In this document: one piece after another, positions 13,050 to 26,200 of the stretch | How positions within the stretch are numbered: the first letter of the stretch is position 1 | How the letters are laid out: every line of letters begins with the position of its first letter | DNA from: Helicoverpa zea | Taxonomy: Eukaryota > Arthropoda > Insecta > Lepidoptera > Noctuidae | Reading direction: 5' to 3' | Assembly: GCF_022581195.2 (NCBI RefSeq) | Contig: NC_061454.1 | Coordinates: 2,914,001-2,978,000, forward strand | DNA length: 64,000 bases | The notes under the pieces: generated by a model | The model's input: only the letters and a program-made list of their open reading frames with translations | Database searches by the model: none | Told to the model about the DNA's origin: nothing | Made by a program: the position numbers and the translations under genes

Positions 13050-13121
13050 AGGTTCCACCGAGATTTGAACTCGGATCGCTGGATTCAAAGTCCAGAGTGC
13101 TAACCATTACACCATGGAACC
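13050..13121 (-). tRNA. tRNA-Gln (UUG)
   Basis: A 72-nt tRNA nearly identical to the CUG copies but with anticodon loop CTTTGAA (anticodon UUG, reads CAA). It has one further change in the D-arm region (GTAATGG for GTAACGG). Acceptor and T arms are intact. A run of five T follows on the minus strand (ACTTTTTG). TTTCG also occurs upstream, but 23 bases from the gene rather than 15-16. Confidence 0.96.
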
Positions 13122-14474
13122 GTGCTGGATGAGACAAGAGTTGCGAAATAAGATACCACTATCTTCCTAACTACATTGTAATAATTTAAACAAAATAGCC
13201 ACTATAATATTGTCTGAGTAAATTAAACCTTATTAGTAAAGCAGAAAGTCCATTATTGTAAAGCAATTTATTTTCTTGACACACTTGTTTTTGCTAATGT
13301 CGATAATTTTAATGAGAGTGTCACGAATTTCTTAGAATTAATATCGATGCATGAACGAATAGCTTAATGGGCTTATTAATTTAGTTTTTGTACATACAGC
13401 GTTTTACCACGCAATGATGTGTAGAGAATTCAGTTTCATTAACAATTCTGTCTTCCTATAACAATAAAATAAAATCTCGAAGTAACGTTCGCACCAAATA
13501 CTTAAGTTTAAGTTAAGTTTGCGTTACTGAAGCCATTTCACTGATTAAGTACCTACACATGTATTTGACATTCAATATTTAAAAAAAAAAAACTATATGT
13601 AACACGTTGTGTCTTACTTAAACGTTTTACTTATTTTTACTATTTAAGTAGGTACCTAATTATGTAGGTACTTAAATGCATATTACCAATTAACTATTTA
13701 TATAGGTAGTTATTGTAAAACGGCGAAAAAAGGTGCTGAACATATTACATTATCAAAATATTATTCTTAATTATTTACTTATCCTTGTAACACGTGACAT
13801 TGGGTTAGTTCAATGAATATTCAAATTATTTATTTAAACAAATGTTTTGTACGAAACGAATTGATTCAAATCTGTTGTGACGTCATTAAACATATGCCGT
13901 TCAAAAAATGTTTTATGGATTATCAATTTATTTACCTACTTATGATACCTAATTATTTTTTTACCAAAGTAAGTAGGTAGTAATTGTAAGGATTAAGATA
14001 ATCCTTTGTAAATAAGTAGTAAACATTCACTTTAAAAAAGTGATAAAAATGATTAGTACATAGATAATAGGAAATAGTAAATTCTTTAAAATTAACGTAT
14101 GAAAGGCGTCTTCAGTCACAAAGTACAGTCAGCATCAAAAGAGAGAGAGACAAAATGATTCTGGTGGAATGAATAATTGGAATTAAATTATTATTTGCAC
14201 CCAATCTGCTGATGAAATATGTACCTACAAGTAAATTCTTTGAAGAAACCCATTATAAAAAAAAAATAAAAATAAAAAAATGGCTTGAAAAATTAAATTC
14301 CACGCTACACATTAAAAAAAATACAATAGAAGTTATGATTCTATTCCATCTCAAAATAAACTCGTTTAGTTCATTTTGAGCACCTTTCTAAAAAAAATTA
14401 AGACATTCTAGAAAAACACACCAATAACTACACACACGTATAAACAGATAGCTAATTTCGACCATTCTCTCATC
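13122..14474. other. Spacer between tRNA-Gln genes
   Basis: AT-rich spacer with several GTAGGTACCTA-type motifs (for example near 13650). No coding or RNA gene is seen. Confidence 0.5.
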
Positions 14475-14546
14475 GGTTCCATGGTGTAACGGTTAGCACT
14501 CTGGACTCTGAATCCAGCGATCCGAGTTCAAATCTCGGTGGAACCT
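14475..14546 (+). tRNA. tRNA-Gln (CUG)
   Basis: A 72-nt tRNA with the same sequence as the copy at 9854. Anticodon CUG, no intron, intact acceptor, D, anticodon and T arms. A TTTTT terminator follows after GATC. The upstream 24 bases (AATTTCGACCATTCTCTCATC) closely match those of the 9854 copy. The duplication therefore includes upstream sequence, or that sequence is under selection. Confidence 0.97.
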
Positions 14547-17500
14547 GATCTTTTTGTGCAATTAGCATACTGGACTTGGAAGTAAAAATTGAGTTTTTAA
14601 TTTATTCAAATTATTTGGCTATTTAATTAAAGTAGTTGTTAATTTAACAGTTGTAAAAAGTTAGAGTGTTTTCTACAAATTTTAAGAGAAAGTAAAATAT
14701 TTATGGACATCTATTTGTTTAAATTATACACGTTTTGTCGATTTCACCGGTCAGTCTAATTTTATTACACTTGTCTGATGTCATTCTATATTTTTCTGAG
14801 TTAGATATAAGAAGGAAGAAACACGTTTTTTTTCTATTCGTAAAAAATATGTCTCATCATGAAGATATTCTGTTTTGTATGTCCGTACGGATTTAAGTAA
14901 AATGAAGTAGGTATCCAAATAAAATTTGTATTACCAGTTATTTTCTCTAATGCTTTTGTTTACATTTATAAAATTGCAAGTAATTTCTCACAATCAAAAT
15001 ATCGATGTTGCATATGGATTTCAAATTGGTGGCTAATTATCAAAAGTCTAAACAAAGCGATTGAATCGTCTAGTTATCGACTGATAGCCAGAGTTCATAT
15101 AGCAAATGGACAAGATATCGATCAAGGTGAAGTACAGTCAACGACATTAATACTGATATAATAGAAAGAAAATAAGTTTTTGTTTGTTTTGTTTGAAGGA
15201 ACTTACAGAACAATTTATTTACTTAGACTATTCTCTCACTGTTGGAAAGTTGCAGTCTTCTCGGCTAACATAGTTTTTTTTTGTTTGTTCCCCAAAGTCT
15301 CCTCAAGTACACAACCGATTTGGATTTTTTTTCACTTTTGGGAAACTAGACTATGTATGCCCGACTATTATAGGCTATATTTTGTCCTGCTACTGGCCGT
15401 AGTTCATATCAGATGCGGGTGAAACCGCAGAAAAAAGCTAGTTTGTTAAAAATGTTATTTTTTTATCACACAAAATAATAATTAGGTACCTACACACACT
15501 ACAGTAACGTAAAACGTATTTTACATCTTCAAGATAATTTTGTTTTTGTATAGTTATAAAACAAAATAATCTATAATGACGTTTAAAAAATACCAGTGGG
15601 AAAGTAGTTCTGATAAAGAGTAGTAATTTCAAGGAACAATATTTCAAGGAAAATGATTTTTTTCTGTTATTTGGTGTGCGTCTTTTGTGTTTGAAAAAGA
15701 TTTTTTTTCCTACTTTAATAAATGAATATGCCAAAATTACAGCAATTATTTTCAAATGTGATTTTGAATATTTTTGTAAAGAGTAACTATACTAATTTGT
15801 CCAACTGTACCATCTATGGTGTGTTATGGGTAATCGTGGCCATTCGAGTGGTTGTCTACCCATTTACCTAATAACTGCCGTAACAAGTGGCGTGGGGTGA
15901 CCATATTTTTAGGGTGGATTGTATTTATGAAATTCTCAGATTTCTAGCCAAGCTGCAAAGGAGGTCACTATTTATTTTATTAGAATTCATTATTAAGTAA
16001 ATAGGGCTTGCTAGATACGTAGGTTTTGATAATCATTAAAAGTCTTTAAAAATGTCAAATCACAAAAAAGAATCTATCTGTAGTAGGTTATCCATAAGAC
16101 TATTAATCAAATTAGGTATTAAATGTACAAAACAGCTTAATATCGCCGCAATAATCAGACATCAGTCATTTGATCCCATAGATTCAAAAAATATCACTAA
16201 TCATAATACTTATAATGAATCATAACTCATACGACATTTGAAGTCTAATCCAAAGTGCATTTCCTTTAGCTGAGTCATACAGAATGCACGTTGCATATAA
16301 ACTCATATTGTTGATATACAGATGAATTATTTAACTGGAAGGTAAACAACCATTTCATACTACAAGTTTTTATGACATGTTATGGTCAGTCTCCAAAACT
16401 GGTTGGTAGGAGTTTCCAAAAAATAAAGTGCTGCAAATTTTGGCTCACCACATTAGCAAATATATTGTATGGTATTTATATGACAGGTAACGAAGAGTGG
16501 ATAATGTGTTCTACTCTTGTAGACAAACATACTCGTAGCTCCCTAATCATTATACAAAACATCTGACAATCTGGATGACCGTATTCTTCTATAAAATTAA
16601 AAAATATATATTGGTTGGTTGACAGTTCTAGTAATATAATATTATTTGCAAATATCAAAATATAAAGCCCTCGGCAAGTTAGGGGATTTGCCGAAATTCA
16701 ATCGTGTTGATGATCAGTTGTTACACTACTATCCTAATTAAATATGTTGATTACTAGCGAAAATTGCAGAGTACCTTATTTTCTCAGAGTTAGTGGTCGA
16801 GAGGCTAGTTATTTCAATAAGTATATTAACATTTTGCTAAATACTTTAAATTCTTTCTCACATTCCTTTGAAGTTACTTAACTGACGATTGTTCTTTCCT
16901 TATCGTTCAACAGATATTTCAAAGTCAATGTCATGTTAGCTACCAAAACTGATACAAGGATGCGAAAAATTCCTGATAAGATAAAACTGATTTTTAACAA
17001 TTATCTTACACATTGCTTGCTTAAAATGTATCAGAAATGACGTAAATCTTTGTAAGCCAGCACTGTATTACAATTTCGGCGAAAATGTCGAAGTCTTAAG
17101 AAAATAGTGCAAAACTGTTATGTAAATTTTCTCAGAATAGGTTTTGTTTGGATTATTATTCATAGTATCGCGCGACATAATTACTATGACTATTCGTAAT
17201 GTGTGAAATATGTCACACTTATGAATATGAATAGGTAGCATTTTTATACAACCACAAAGGACGCGGCTATTTAACACCAAATATCTTTGCAATCACTTTT
17301 TTGAAATAAGATTAAGAAAAATACGATTATTGACCATACCTCTATTTTAAATTGATCCATATAGTTTTAAGAACCTATTAGGCCTAAAACCAAGAATGAC
17401 TCCGAAAAACAAAATAAAATCCTGCACGTGCCAAACCCGACCTTTTCAAATAAGCATTTCTCAAATAAATAATCCTTAACCACAAGGATGGAATCTTTTG

Positions 17501-19935
17501 GCTAAGATCCCATAAATAGCAACAGATGGCATATCAAAAGCAACAATAACCGCAGATTAACATATCAAAAACCACACACACGATACAGGAACTAATAAAG
17601 ATCTTAAGGAAAACCATCTCACAAGTCTCAAAAAATTTACAGAATCCCAGACAAGTCAAGTACAAGATGATCCGGTTGACACATCTTTTAAATTGGTCAT
17701 ATCGGACATCCGTAGTTAACCAAGGTAAGCCAGACAGACTGTAATTTCCTCAAATAAAAATATCTACGTAACTTGCATAAGCTTTATTGGGTAAGATCTG
17801 AAGGTTGATGGGGATTTACCTGAAGAGAAAGCTCCGAAGGTGAAAGCTTAAATTGGGACAAGGTTCCAAATTACTAGTATTTGGGCAAATTATTAGGTGG
17901 TTATTGAGAGAGAATTTGAAGACGTGATAGAGTAGAATATGGTGTTTTTATGGCATGGACGTGTGAGAATTTAGATGGAAATCAAAATAAAACAGTATCA
18001 TTAACGTTAAGAAATGTAGAAAATGTGTCGCCCCAGTCGCATTACAGCGACCAGATATATTATAAAATTAATGTTGAATCACTAAACAACAGAAAGAATG
18101 GTAAATAATGCAAATTGACAGGTTTCCCTTGGAATAAATCAAATAAGCAGCATAAAATGTCCCAAAACAATGAGAATGATGCAAGTTCAGAATGGAATGC
18201 ATGATACAAAGATATGCTCCCATTTAAAGAAATTGTTATTTTTGACGCATAATGACGAACATAGCCTATCAGCTGGATTGTTTTTCGATTAGACATTGAG
18301 GTCTACTATTTTATCTAAATTGGACATTGTTCCCCTTTTATCAATTTTTCCACTGGTTATGTATGACATCATTCATTAGCAATAAGATCTTTGATATAGT
18401 TTTATCAAAAATAATACTTAATTTGCTTACATCCGTAATGATGTCAAGATATATCAATATTATTTGCTGCAACGTTAGAAATACAACCAATTCTTGATAT
18501 CCTTTTCTGGATAAAACAACTATCGACATTAGCTGGTCTTGAGGCACATATATTTTACTCTACCAATCTAAATATAGCTCATTCTACACCATCAATGATG
18601 GTATGAACTCTTCAATTGAACCCATCATATTTATCTACATTAAAAGTACCTACACACAGTAGTTTCTTTGAACTTCTTATATAGTTTATCACAGTGGTCG
18701 TGACCTATCGGTTTTGCGGGAAATCCGGTTGGCACACGTGTTTCTAATCGTTTGTTAGCTTAGAAACTAAATAGATTGGCCTATCAATTCATGGGTTAGG
18801 AAAAATACTGAATTTTAATATGTATTTCATTTTTCCCGAATTAAAAATTAATGAAGCTGATTGTACCTACTTGTAAAATACATTTGACAGGAGTTTTTTT
18901 TTAATTACTCAGGAAGACATTGATGGGCTGTTGGGAGCTATTGGGCGTGCTTAAATCTTGTGTTGGCAAAGGAACATAACAAAAGAAAGAAAGAAGAAAC
19001 AAAAAATATTTATTGACACAAGCCATACATACCTACACAGCTAGAGTCTGACGCTGGTTTTCAATCTAAAACTATGTTCAGGACTTTTTATAGGACAGTT
19101 TTTCCTTCACTTTAATTTGTAGTCACCCCAAACATTGTCACAGTACTATATAACTGTACAGTAATTATAGTAAATGTGTTAACTATGGTGGTTAAATTGA
19201 AGCTAGTCACGTTATGGCTTCATTCTATACTCAGACAGACCTATTTTTTATATGATTGATGTATCGTAATTTTTTTAACCGACTGTTTAAGTGATTGGTA
19301 TGAAGGTTTGGTTCAGAAAGGACTGTGTTAGATTGTAAAGGCTGGTTAGCATAAAAAATATAGCTTGTTAATCAATGATAGGATTGATCATAATACGTTA
19401 CTTCTGTATAATACTAGTTTCTCCTGGATGTCTTTTCATATAAGGCTACGTTTGATCCAGGTACATCGAGAGTAATTTCTTCAGTATAAGGTACTAAATA
19501 CAACAGAAATAGCTAACAGAGCAGTATCAATAATTTTACAGCTGTAGTCTTTTTACTTCTAACACAAAGGAAGCTTAGTTCCCTTCAACAATAATTTGTT
19601 TTATCAACTGAAGTGTCAATTGTCTGTACTCAATTAAAGTACCAACGTCATCAGACACACGCCAAGGTCATTGGTTATGACTGCATAAGGCACGTACTAT
19701 GATAATAAACTTGCCTTATCACGCCTATCATACTACGTAATGTGATAAGATTTTAATTACTCATTCATAAGTGATGTTGTTTGTGATAAAAAGATCTTCG
19801 ACCTTATTTGTTGCTATGCTTGTACAAATGTCATCAGGTGTGTCAATACTACGTAAGTACAGTTTAAACAATGTGTAATTATGAATGGAAAGATGTGTGA
19901 GAGATGAGTTATAGATGGATTAGCAACCGTCTCTT
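14547..19935. other. Non-coding stretch
   Basis: No supported protein gene. About 15170-15440 resembles the dispersed-repeat family seen at 35841 (AACCGATTTGGATTTTTTTTCAC, GGCTATATTTTGTCC, then GAAACCGCAGAAAAAAGCTAG). The remainder is AT-rich, with several TTATC/GATAA words near 19.7 kb. I see nothing else. Confidence 0.4.
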
Positions 19936-20050
19936 TTTGGCATTCAAAACTGGATCAACAGCGGTGAGGGAGTGTCAGACTCTTACTGACTAAAAACCGT
20001 CGTGTTGCGTCGTAGGCCTTTTGTGTAGGTACCAGGGCCGCGGTTAATCT
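19936..20050 (-). repeat. LINE 3' tail family A, copy 2
   Basis: On the minus strand it carries CGGTTTTTAGTCAGTAAGAG, TCTGACACTCCCTCACCGCTG and, upstream of these, ACCGCGGCCCTGGTAC. It is the same family as the copy at 60728. There is no clear poly(A) or target duplication. Confidence 0.7.
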
Positions 20051-20797
20051 GTCAATCTTGAGAGGTCTATGTGAAAGACCAGTTATTTAAGCATAGTCGT
20101 TCAATCAGTGTATTAGTTTTATATGGTAACTTAGTAACTACCTAGGTAATGTTAGTCTGAATGACAGTTCCTTTATGTAGGCATTTAGTACTCAGAGGAA
20201 TCCATATTAGCAAGCTACAATGTAAATTAAAAAACTGTAGATCGGAAGATGTAGGAGGTACTCAAGTAACATAACTTGTATTGACTTTTAATAATTTCTA
20301 TTAGGCGCAGTAGAGGCCGATAACGGTTATCATAACGGTTTTAGTCTATCAATTTGTTTACTGTTAGAATTCACCCTAAAGTACCTCTTTCGATAGAAAA
20401 GATTAGACCGTTTAGGCTTATTATCTGTATTTGTTCATGTACTAAAGTATAAAGAAAATATATTTGCATCTGACTTTACTTTGAGTTACTATGAATTTCA
20501 GTTAAATATTATGTACTGGTGAACATTTGAAAATATACCTATGTAAGTAAATCATTAACCTCTTATAGGTTACAAAAACAATTAAGATAGCTTTAAAAAC
20601 TGTACACATCAACATTTAAGATACTGAATAGATTGATACTAAGAAAAACAACTGTTATGATGACGCTATCACCCGTCTCTTACATCACAAGGCGTTAGAC
20701 AGAGACAAAACAAATCCATTCTAAGCTCAGGGGAATAACATCGGACCAATTTAAATTCCAAAGGAAAAAAAAAACTGTTCAGGTATAAATCAAAGCA

Positions 20798-20803
20798 TTT
20801 ATT
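20798..20803 (-). terminator. Poly(A) signal of the 18-residue-repeat gene
   Basis: AATAAA on the minus strand, about 145 bases past the stop codon of the gene at 20947-21318, in the context TTGTAATAAATGC. Confidence 0.7.
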
Positions 20804-20946
20804 ACAACACACAAGAAAAATCTTCTCATTTACGGCAGAGAGCGATTACCTCCGATTCTACGACGAGCGTTTCTTCTGATTATCAGAAGGCGAACTGACA
20901 CAAGAAGCTATTCACAGCACTTAAGTCCAGGGTTCACTACACTTCA

Positions 20947-21318
20947 TCACCGCATCACGAATGTGAAGATCGACTCGATGACGTCATCCAGGTCTTTGCT
21001 GAAGGGAGAAAGCTGGGCTTCGTATCCTCCTGTGCTTTTCTCCTTTCCTGCTACCACGAGATGGCAGCCAGCTCCGAGGAGTTGCACCCTGTCGCCTTTC
21101 CACCGCTTGCTGATAATCACCATGCCGTTATTCCCCACTATGTTAATCACTCCATGGTTGTCAGTCACTTCGACACGACAGTCGTTCCCCACAACTTCAA
21201 TATCACCGTGGTTGACAGAAACCCTGATGATACAGTTGTTCCCAACTATCTTCAGTTGCGTAGGATTCAGTTCCATGGTCACCTTCTTCTTATTACCGAG
21301 GATTGAGTATTTCTTCAT
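20947..21318 (-). CDS. Small 18-residue-repeat (beta-solenoid-like) protein
   Basis: A 123-residue intronless protein. The frame is open further upstream, but only to a GTG. The first ATG (AACAAAATGAAG) has good context and is chosen as start. After a short basic N-terminus the protein holds turns with the pattern VGNNC..(R)V..NHG..(E/N)VVGN. The conserved glycines fall at residues 26, 44, 62 and 82, a spacing of 18, 18 and 20. Alternating Val/Ile with Gly-Asn turns predicts stacked beta-strands, as in bacterial DUF3060-type repeats. A helical C-terminus follows (residues about 104-123). There is no signal peptide or membrane segment. A TATA box, initiator and AATAAA signal bracket it as a real transcription unit. 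The function is unknown, and I recognise no named family. The 144-codon frame on the opposite strand is a shadow. Confidence 0.85.
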   Translation of the reverse strand: MKKYSILGNKKKVTMELNPTQLKIVGNNCIIRVSVNHGDIEVVGNDCRVEVTDNHGVINIVGNNGMVIISKRWKGDRVQLLGAGCHLVVAGKEKSTGGYEAQLSPFSKDLDDVIESIFTFVMR

Positions 21319-21445
21319 TTTGTTTATTATTTTATTTTTATTGATCTTCACAAGTGAAAATTCTATTTCAGAATTAACGACGATTTTTATGATGTAAGTT
21401 TTCAGTGTTACACACGACTGTTGCTTGCTCTAGCTGACTAGCGAA

Positions 21446-21475
21446 TGAAATTTTTGTACGGCGCTCGCTTTTATA
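21446..21475 (-). promoter_or_regulatory. Core promoter: TATA box plus initiator
   Basis: On the minus strand TATAAAA (21475-21469) lies 29 bases before the A of a TCATT initiator (A at 21446). This is the usual spacing in arthropods. The resulting leader is about 127 nt, has no upstream ATG and is A-rich near the start codon. Such leaders are typical of strongly inducible insect genes. I see no clear heat-shock element pair upstream. Confidence 0.75.
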
Positions 21476-21479
21476 TGCG

Positions 21480-22862
21480 TGAGCGCAAGACGTTGGAGCG
21501 ATAGGGAGTCCCCTATGCGTCACTCATTCAATGTAACGTGCATCGCTCGGAGTATCGACCACCTGTAACGATCATTCTGTATACTAGCTATAGTTATTCC
21601 CCCAAAATGGGATGTAGGTTAAATACTTTTTAACGGTATTTTTTTTTTATTTTATGTTTTTTTTTTTTAACGTTGATCATCGAGTTTCATTAACCTAGTA
21701 CTATAGTGTGATAGATCTTATAATTACTTACTATTTTATTTTTATTTTGTTGTAGGCATCTTTTGAGGGCAAAATAAATCCTTATTTCAGCTCCATCGAT
21801 AAGCATTGAAGCTGAAAATAGAAATTTATCTACCACATGATTTTCTCAAAAACCTCTGAATAAGATAATGAAAATGTGCAGTCGTTTTTGTTCAAATGTA
21901 CTGAAATATACCTACTGGTTTTGCAAAAACAAGGAAGGCTGATGATCCACGGATCATTATGATGTTTAGAATTGAATAGATATTAAAAACATAACAACAC
22001 TTTGTTGCCAAGGTATTTACAACAACACTTGTCTATAATGTACTTAGATAAAAATTGCTACACGACACAATAGAGAATTTTGTAAACTATGTAAACGTTT
22101 CCTATTTACCTACATTGTAATCTTTAGGGACATACCCGTGTTAGAATAGAATAAATAAGTATAGTGAAAATACATTATATTTGAATTAAGACCCTCCCCT
22201 TTTTGGGAAGTTATGTAAAATTAAGAACAAATAATAATTAACAGTCATAATTATAACAGGGTATATATTTTACTTGACACAGACCAATGTGACTGACAAT
22301 TCTTCCGTAAGAATTTTATTGATGCTATTGACGGGAAAAATCGTGCAAAGAATTGTTAATTATATAGTATTGAAGTAATATGTATATGGAAATACACAAT
22401 TTATCAAACAATTTAATCTTTGTTATTGACAGCAGGTCAGGGGCCATGTGTTTTAATATTGATAGCCCGAAATAAACATTTATTTTATCTAACACTCTCT
22501 TTACTCTTCTCCTCTCTTTGTAAGTAGCGCATTCACACTAAATGTCTAAACCAATTTAAATGAAAGACACAGAAATAGGTCGTAGTCTAGAGATGGACAT
22601 AAGCTTCTTTCTATTCGGGTGTTAGAAGTACCTAGATACTCTCAGCACCCATCTCCGGACGTAGTTGAAACTGCGAGAGAATCTTGTCTGACATGATCGC
22701 ATAACAGTACTCTTTCGTTAATCAGACCACAAACAAAATGCATTCGGAGGTCAAAGTCCGCCATGTTTTTTTCAAACCGATTTTGACAGCGATTAGCGCG
22801 GGATTTAACCTGAGCGCGGAAACACGTTTAAGGCACGAAATAATGGCATTTTAATGTCAAAT
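21480..22862. other. Non-coding stretch upstream of the small gene
   Basis: AT-rich DNA without a recognisable gene or bounded element, except for the probable upstream control region of the minus-strand gene next to 21480. Confidence 0.4.
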
Positions 22863-23259
22863 TATTCAAAGTTCAATGTAACTGTTAGTAAACATAGATA
22901 CGTAGGTAGATGTTATAATAATAATATATAATGCATAGATAAGCTTCATGTTTTTTCGGCTGTCATTGAACATTTTTGGCAGTCGTTACGGGTCGTCAGA
23001 AGCCAGTAGGTAAGTCTGACAACCAGTCTACCCAAGGGGTATGGAGTTGAGTTGAGGAGGTCAGATAGGCAGTCACTCCTTTAAAAACACTGGTACTCAG
23101 CCTGCATCCTGTGAGACTGGAAACCGACCCCAACATAGTTTGGAAAAGATTATTTATATGATGATGTATTCAAAGTTCAATGTATTTGATAGTAAACATA
23201 CACACGTAGGTAGATATTAGAATAATAATTTATAATGCATAGATAAACATCGTGTTTTT
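22863..23259. repeat. About 92-bp direct repeats around a family B element
   Basis: The sequence at 22863-22956 recurs at 23167-23259. Shared words include TATTCAAAGTTCAATGTA, TAGTAAACATA, ACGTAGGTAGAT and TATAATGCATAGATAA. Between them lies a family B SINE-like copy (about 22963-23152, plus strand) with CCGACCCCAACATAGTTTGG. The flanking repeats are far longer than a normal target duplication. A tandem duplication with insertion at or near the junction is the simplest reading. Confidence 0.75.
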
Positions 23260-26200
23260 GCTATCTAGTCGCGTGGTTCTGAATAGGTACTTCCCGACGA
23301 GATAATGATAGAAAATCATGTTGTTTTAAATGTACATTTTACCCTACGTCTAATACCTACGTCTAATAGATTATAGTAATTATATTATTGGCTGATCTTT
23401 GCCATCTTTTTAATCACACGGCGTAACTTACAACTATGATTTTCATCCATGTGTTTACAGTTAAGCGACTGAAGGGATTCTGATGAAATTAAACAGAAAT
23501 GTAAATCGAAATTTGCTAATACATAGAGAATATTTTTGATCGGGATTACAGGACGTAGTGAAGAAGTTTTGAATTCTCATCAAATACAAGTAAATCCACG
23601 CGAAAAACTGGTCAAGAATATAGAGGAAACATGGGCGTTTTGCTTATTTCCTGCTGTGCTAAATTTTGTTAATGGGATAAATAAATAAACACGCTAGGAT
23701 TCCCTGGGTTGCAAACGTGACCGCTGTTGTTTAAACAAATACCTATTACGATAATTCTGAATGAATGGAATGCGTCAACAACTGTTAGGTATTAGTTAAA
23801 AAAAAATACCTAACTACATTAAAAAAAATATTGCAGTGCAGTTAAATATAATCTAACATTTTATTATGAAGTGGTAAAGTGTATGAGGTTGTAGGGGGTA
23901 ATCTGAGAATCTAATGATTCGATTTTGAAAATAATTTTACGAACAGAAAGCCACGTTATTTTTAGTGTAATTTTCACTAACTATGAAGAGGATAAACGGA
24001 TATAATAGATAAACTCAAGAACTACAAGACCGATTTTAAAAATTATTTCTCTGTTAGAAAAAAGCTACTCTCATCCAGAATACTTAACATTTTCTATATG
24101 TTACCTATCCCTGTTCTGGCTATAGTTCCCACAGAAAACGAAAAAGAAAACGGCTTGTATTTTATATACCTAGCCGACAAACATGCATACCGAACATTTA
24201 TACAAAAAGTTAGTTATCCTTTAGTAAAACATTGTAATATAGTCTTTGTACAATTCATAGTAATAGTGGCCTTGGTAATGTACAAGGTAAATGCCTTGAA
24301 TAAATAAATACTTAGTACTAACCACGTGCAAACTATTGAGCATGTTGTGCATAATAAATTAGCACGTTTATTAAGAAGAAATGTTTAGAACCAGTTCAGT
24401 TTTAAAACGGTTATTTACCAGTTCTTTCTGAAAACGGTTACAGTAAAAACATTTGTCACCTCTCCATCTGCCCAAAGGAAAGTCCAAGCCCTCAATTTTT
24501 TTATATAAAAGTTCTTATAACTATCTGAAAAAAGATTTTTGTGGAAACGAAAATTAGGAAAGTTGCCCGGAACATTTTAAATACTGAGAATTAAAAAAAA
24601 GTGTTTTTTTTTGGGGATTTTCACTGAGTGAATGTTTTGTTTTGCTACTATTTTTGTAACCAAGGCCATGTCTATTTTGATTACAGTTTTTTTGCTGTTT
24701 GGTTTGAAAGCATACTTCCTGAAATCACTTTTACAGCTATTTTCGTGCGATTGTCCGAGCCAATTGAGGGCATTGAACTTGTATCATTTTGTGTAGTTTC
24801 AACTAACTTCAGTAAATAATAGTTTTCTCCATTGTTCTTATATTTACAAGTGCTTAGTTACAGTTTACCAGTTCCGCCCCCATATTGAGGGCATTTTAAG
24901 ACCTGTTGTAAGTTTGTAAGTAAACTGGGGCACTATATATTTTGTAGAGTATCTGTAAACAATTAAGTAAAAGTTATCAATCAATAGTACCTAACAACAA
25001 TTTTCATGTCTTTTAGCTAGACTTACGCTGAGCCTAAAAAAACATGGCTGGACAAAGCCAGGCAGATGATATGATTTCAAACTATGGGTTTACTGAATGA
25101 AAAAAAGCGTGGTTTTCTAAGTATACCTTGAACTATAATGGAATGTTCTCATATCTTAGGGAAATCACGTAGGATTCAAATGTAGTTTGGGTCATGGTCA
25201 TTTCGCATGCCGAATAATCAAATCCGTTTTGCACTTTCCGCATTTTTGATACGCTACAAAAGTGGATATTACAAATAATGTGCTCTGCTTGTCTGTTACT
25301 TCTTACCTACAGGGTAAATCGGCATAGTGACGACTTTCAAAATTATTTTAACTAGAAGGAAAGACATTCATGGAAATGATTGAAGTCAACTTTCTTAAAC
25401 CGGGAAAATAAATAGGACAATACTGCATTTTGTTGCCAAACTACTTACTCTAAAACATCTGTTACGGTGTAAGCATGTCACCTGGCTATGAGGATACAAT
25501 ACAATGGTACAGTCAACTTCAAGTCAGTAGTAACAGTTTTATAGGAAAATCGTACTTATTACTATTGAGTTAAGGTGTGCGACAGTTACCACTGATGTGC
25601 AGTCTACCGTACACCTACTTTTAATTAAGAATGATCATAATATTTACAGGTAAATGCGCAACACTTATGTTTGATATTCAAAGCATGGGGACTTAACATA
25701 ATATTATGGTATGTTACCTGCTATTATGAAGGTGTTACAACATCAAACTATGCACATGTAAGAAACACTAGCTTCTACATACGGCTTCGTTTGTTTAATC
25801 CTCAAGTATGAATCCCAAAGTAGCCCTCTCAAATGGTAGCCAGCTTGTTAATAAAATTGTAAAGAAATACTTCGATAAGTATATATTTAATTATGCAAAG
25901 CCAATAATCACTAGGTCAAGCTTCAGCATGATGTTTTCCTTCATTGTTGGTCAAGTAGGTAATCATTTATAATTTGCACAAAGACTAAATTAGTACCTTG
26001 CCTGGATTCGAACCTAAACTTCTAAAGAAGCAGGATGCTTATTTACCATTTCTATGGGTATAGCCCAGACCAACTATACACCATTGTAATGTAACAAACC
26101 AACATATCGTTTCTTTACGCAAACCATTGCAAGATTTTGCATACTTACCATGCCACCACAAACACTTTGCATGCCATCTACACTATGAATGAAAATGATT

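Noticed and set aside
20963..21397. 144-codon plus-strand frame opposite the 18-residue-repeat gene
   Set aside because: It lies fully antisense to a gene with promoter and poly(A) signal, its translation lacks order or family resemblance, and it is explained by the low stop density of the repeat.
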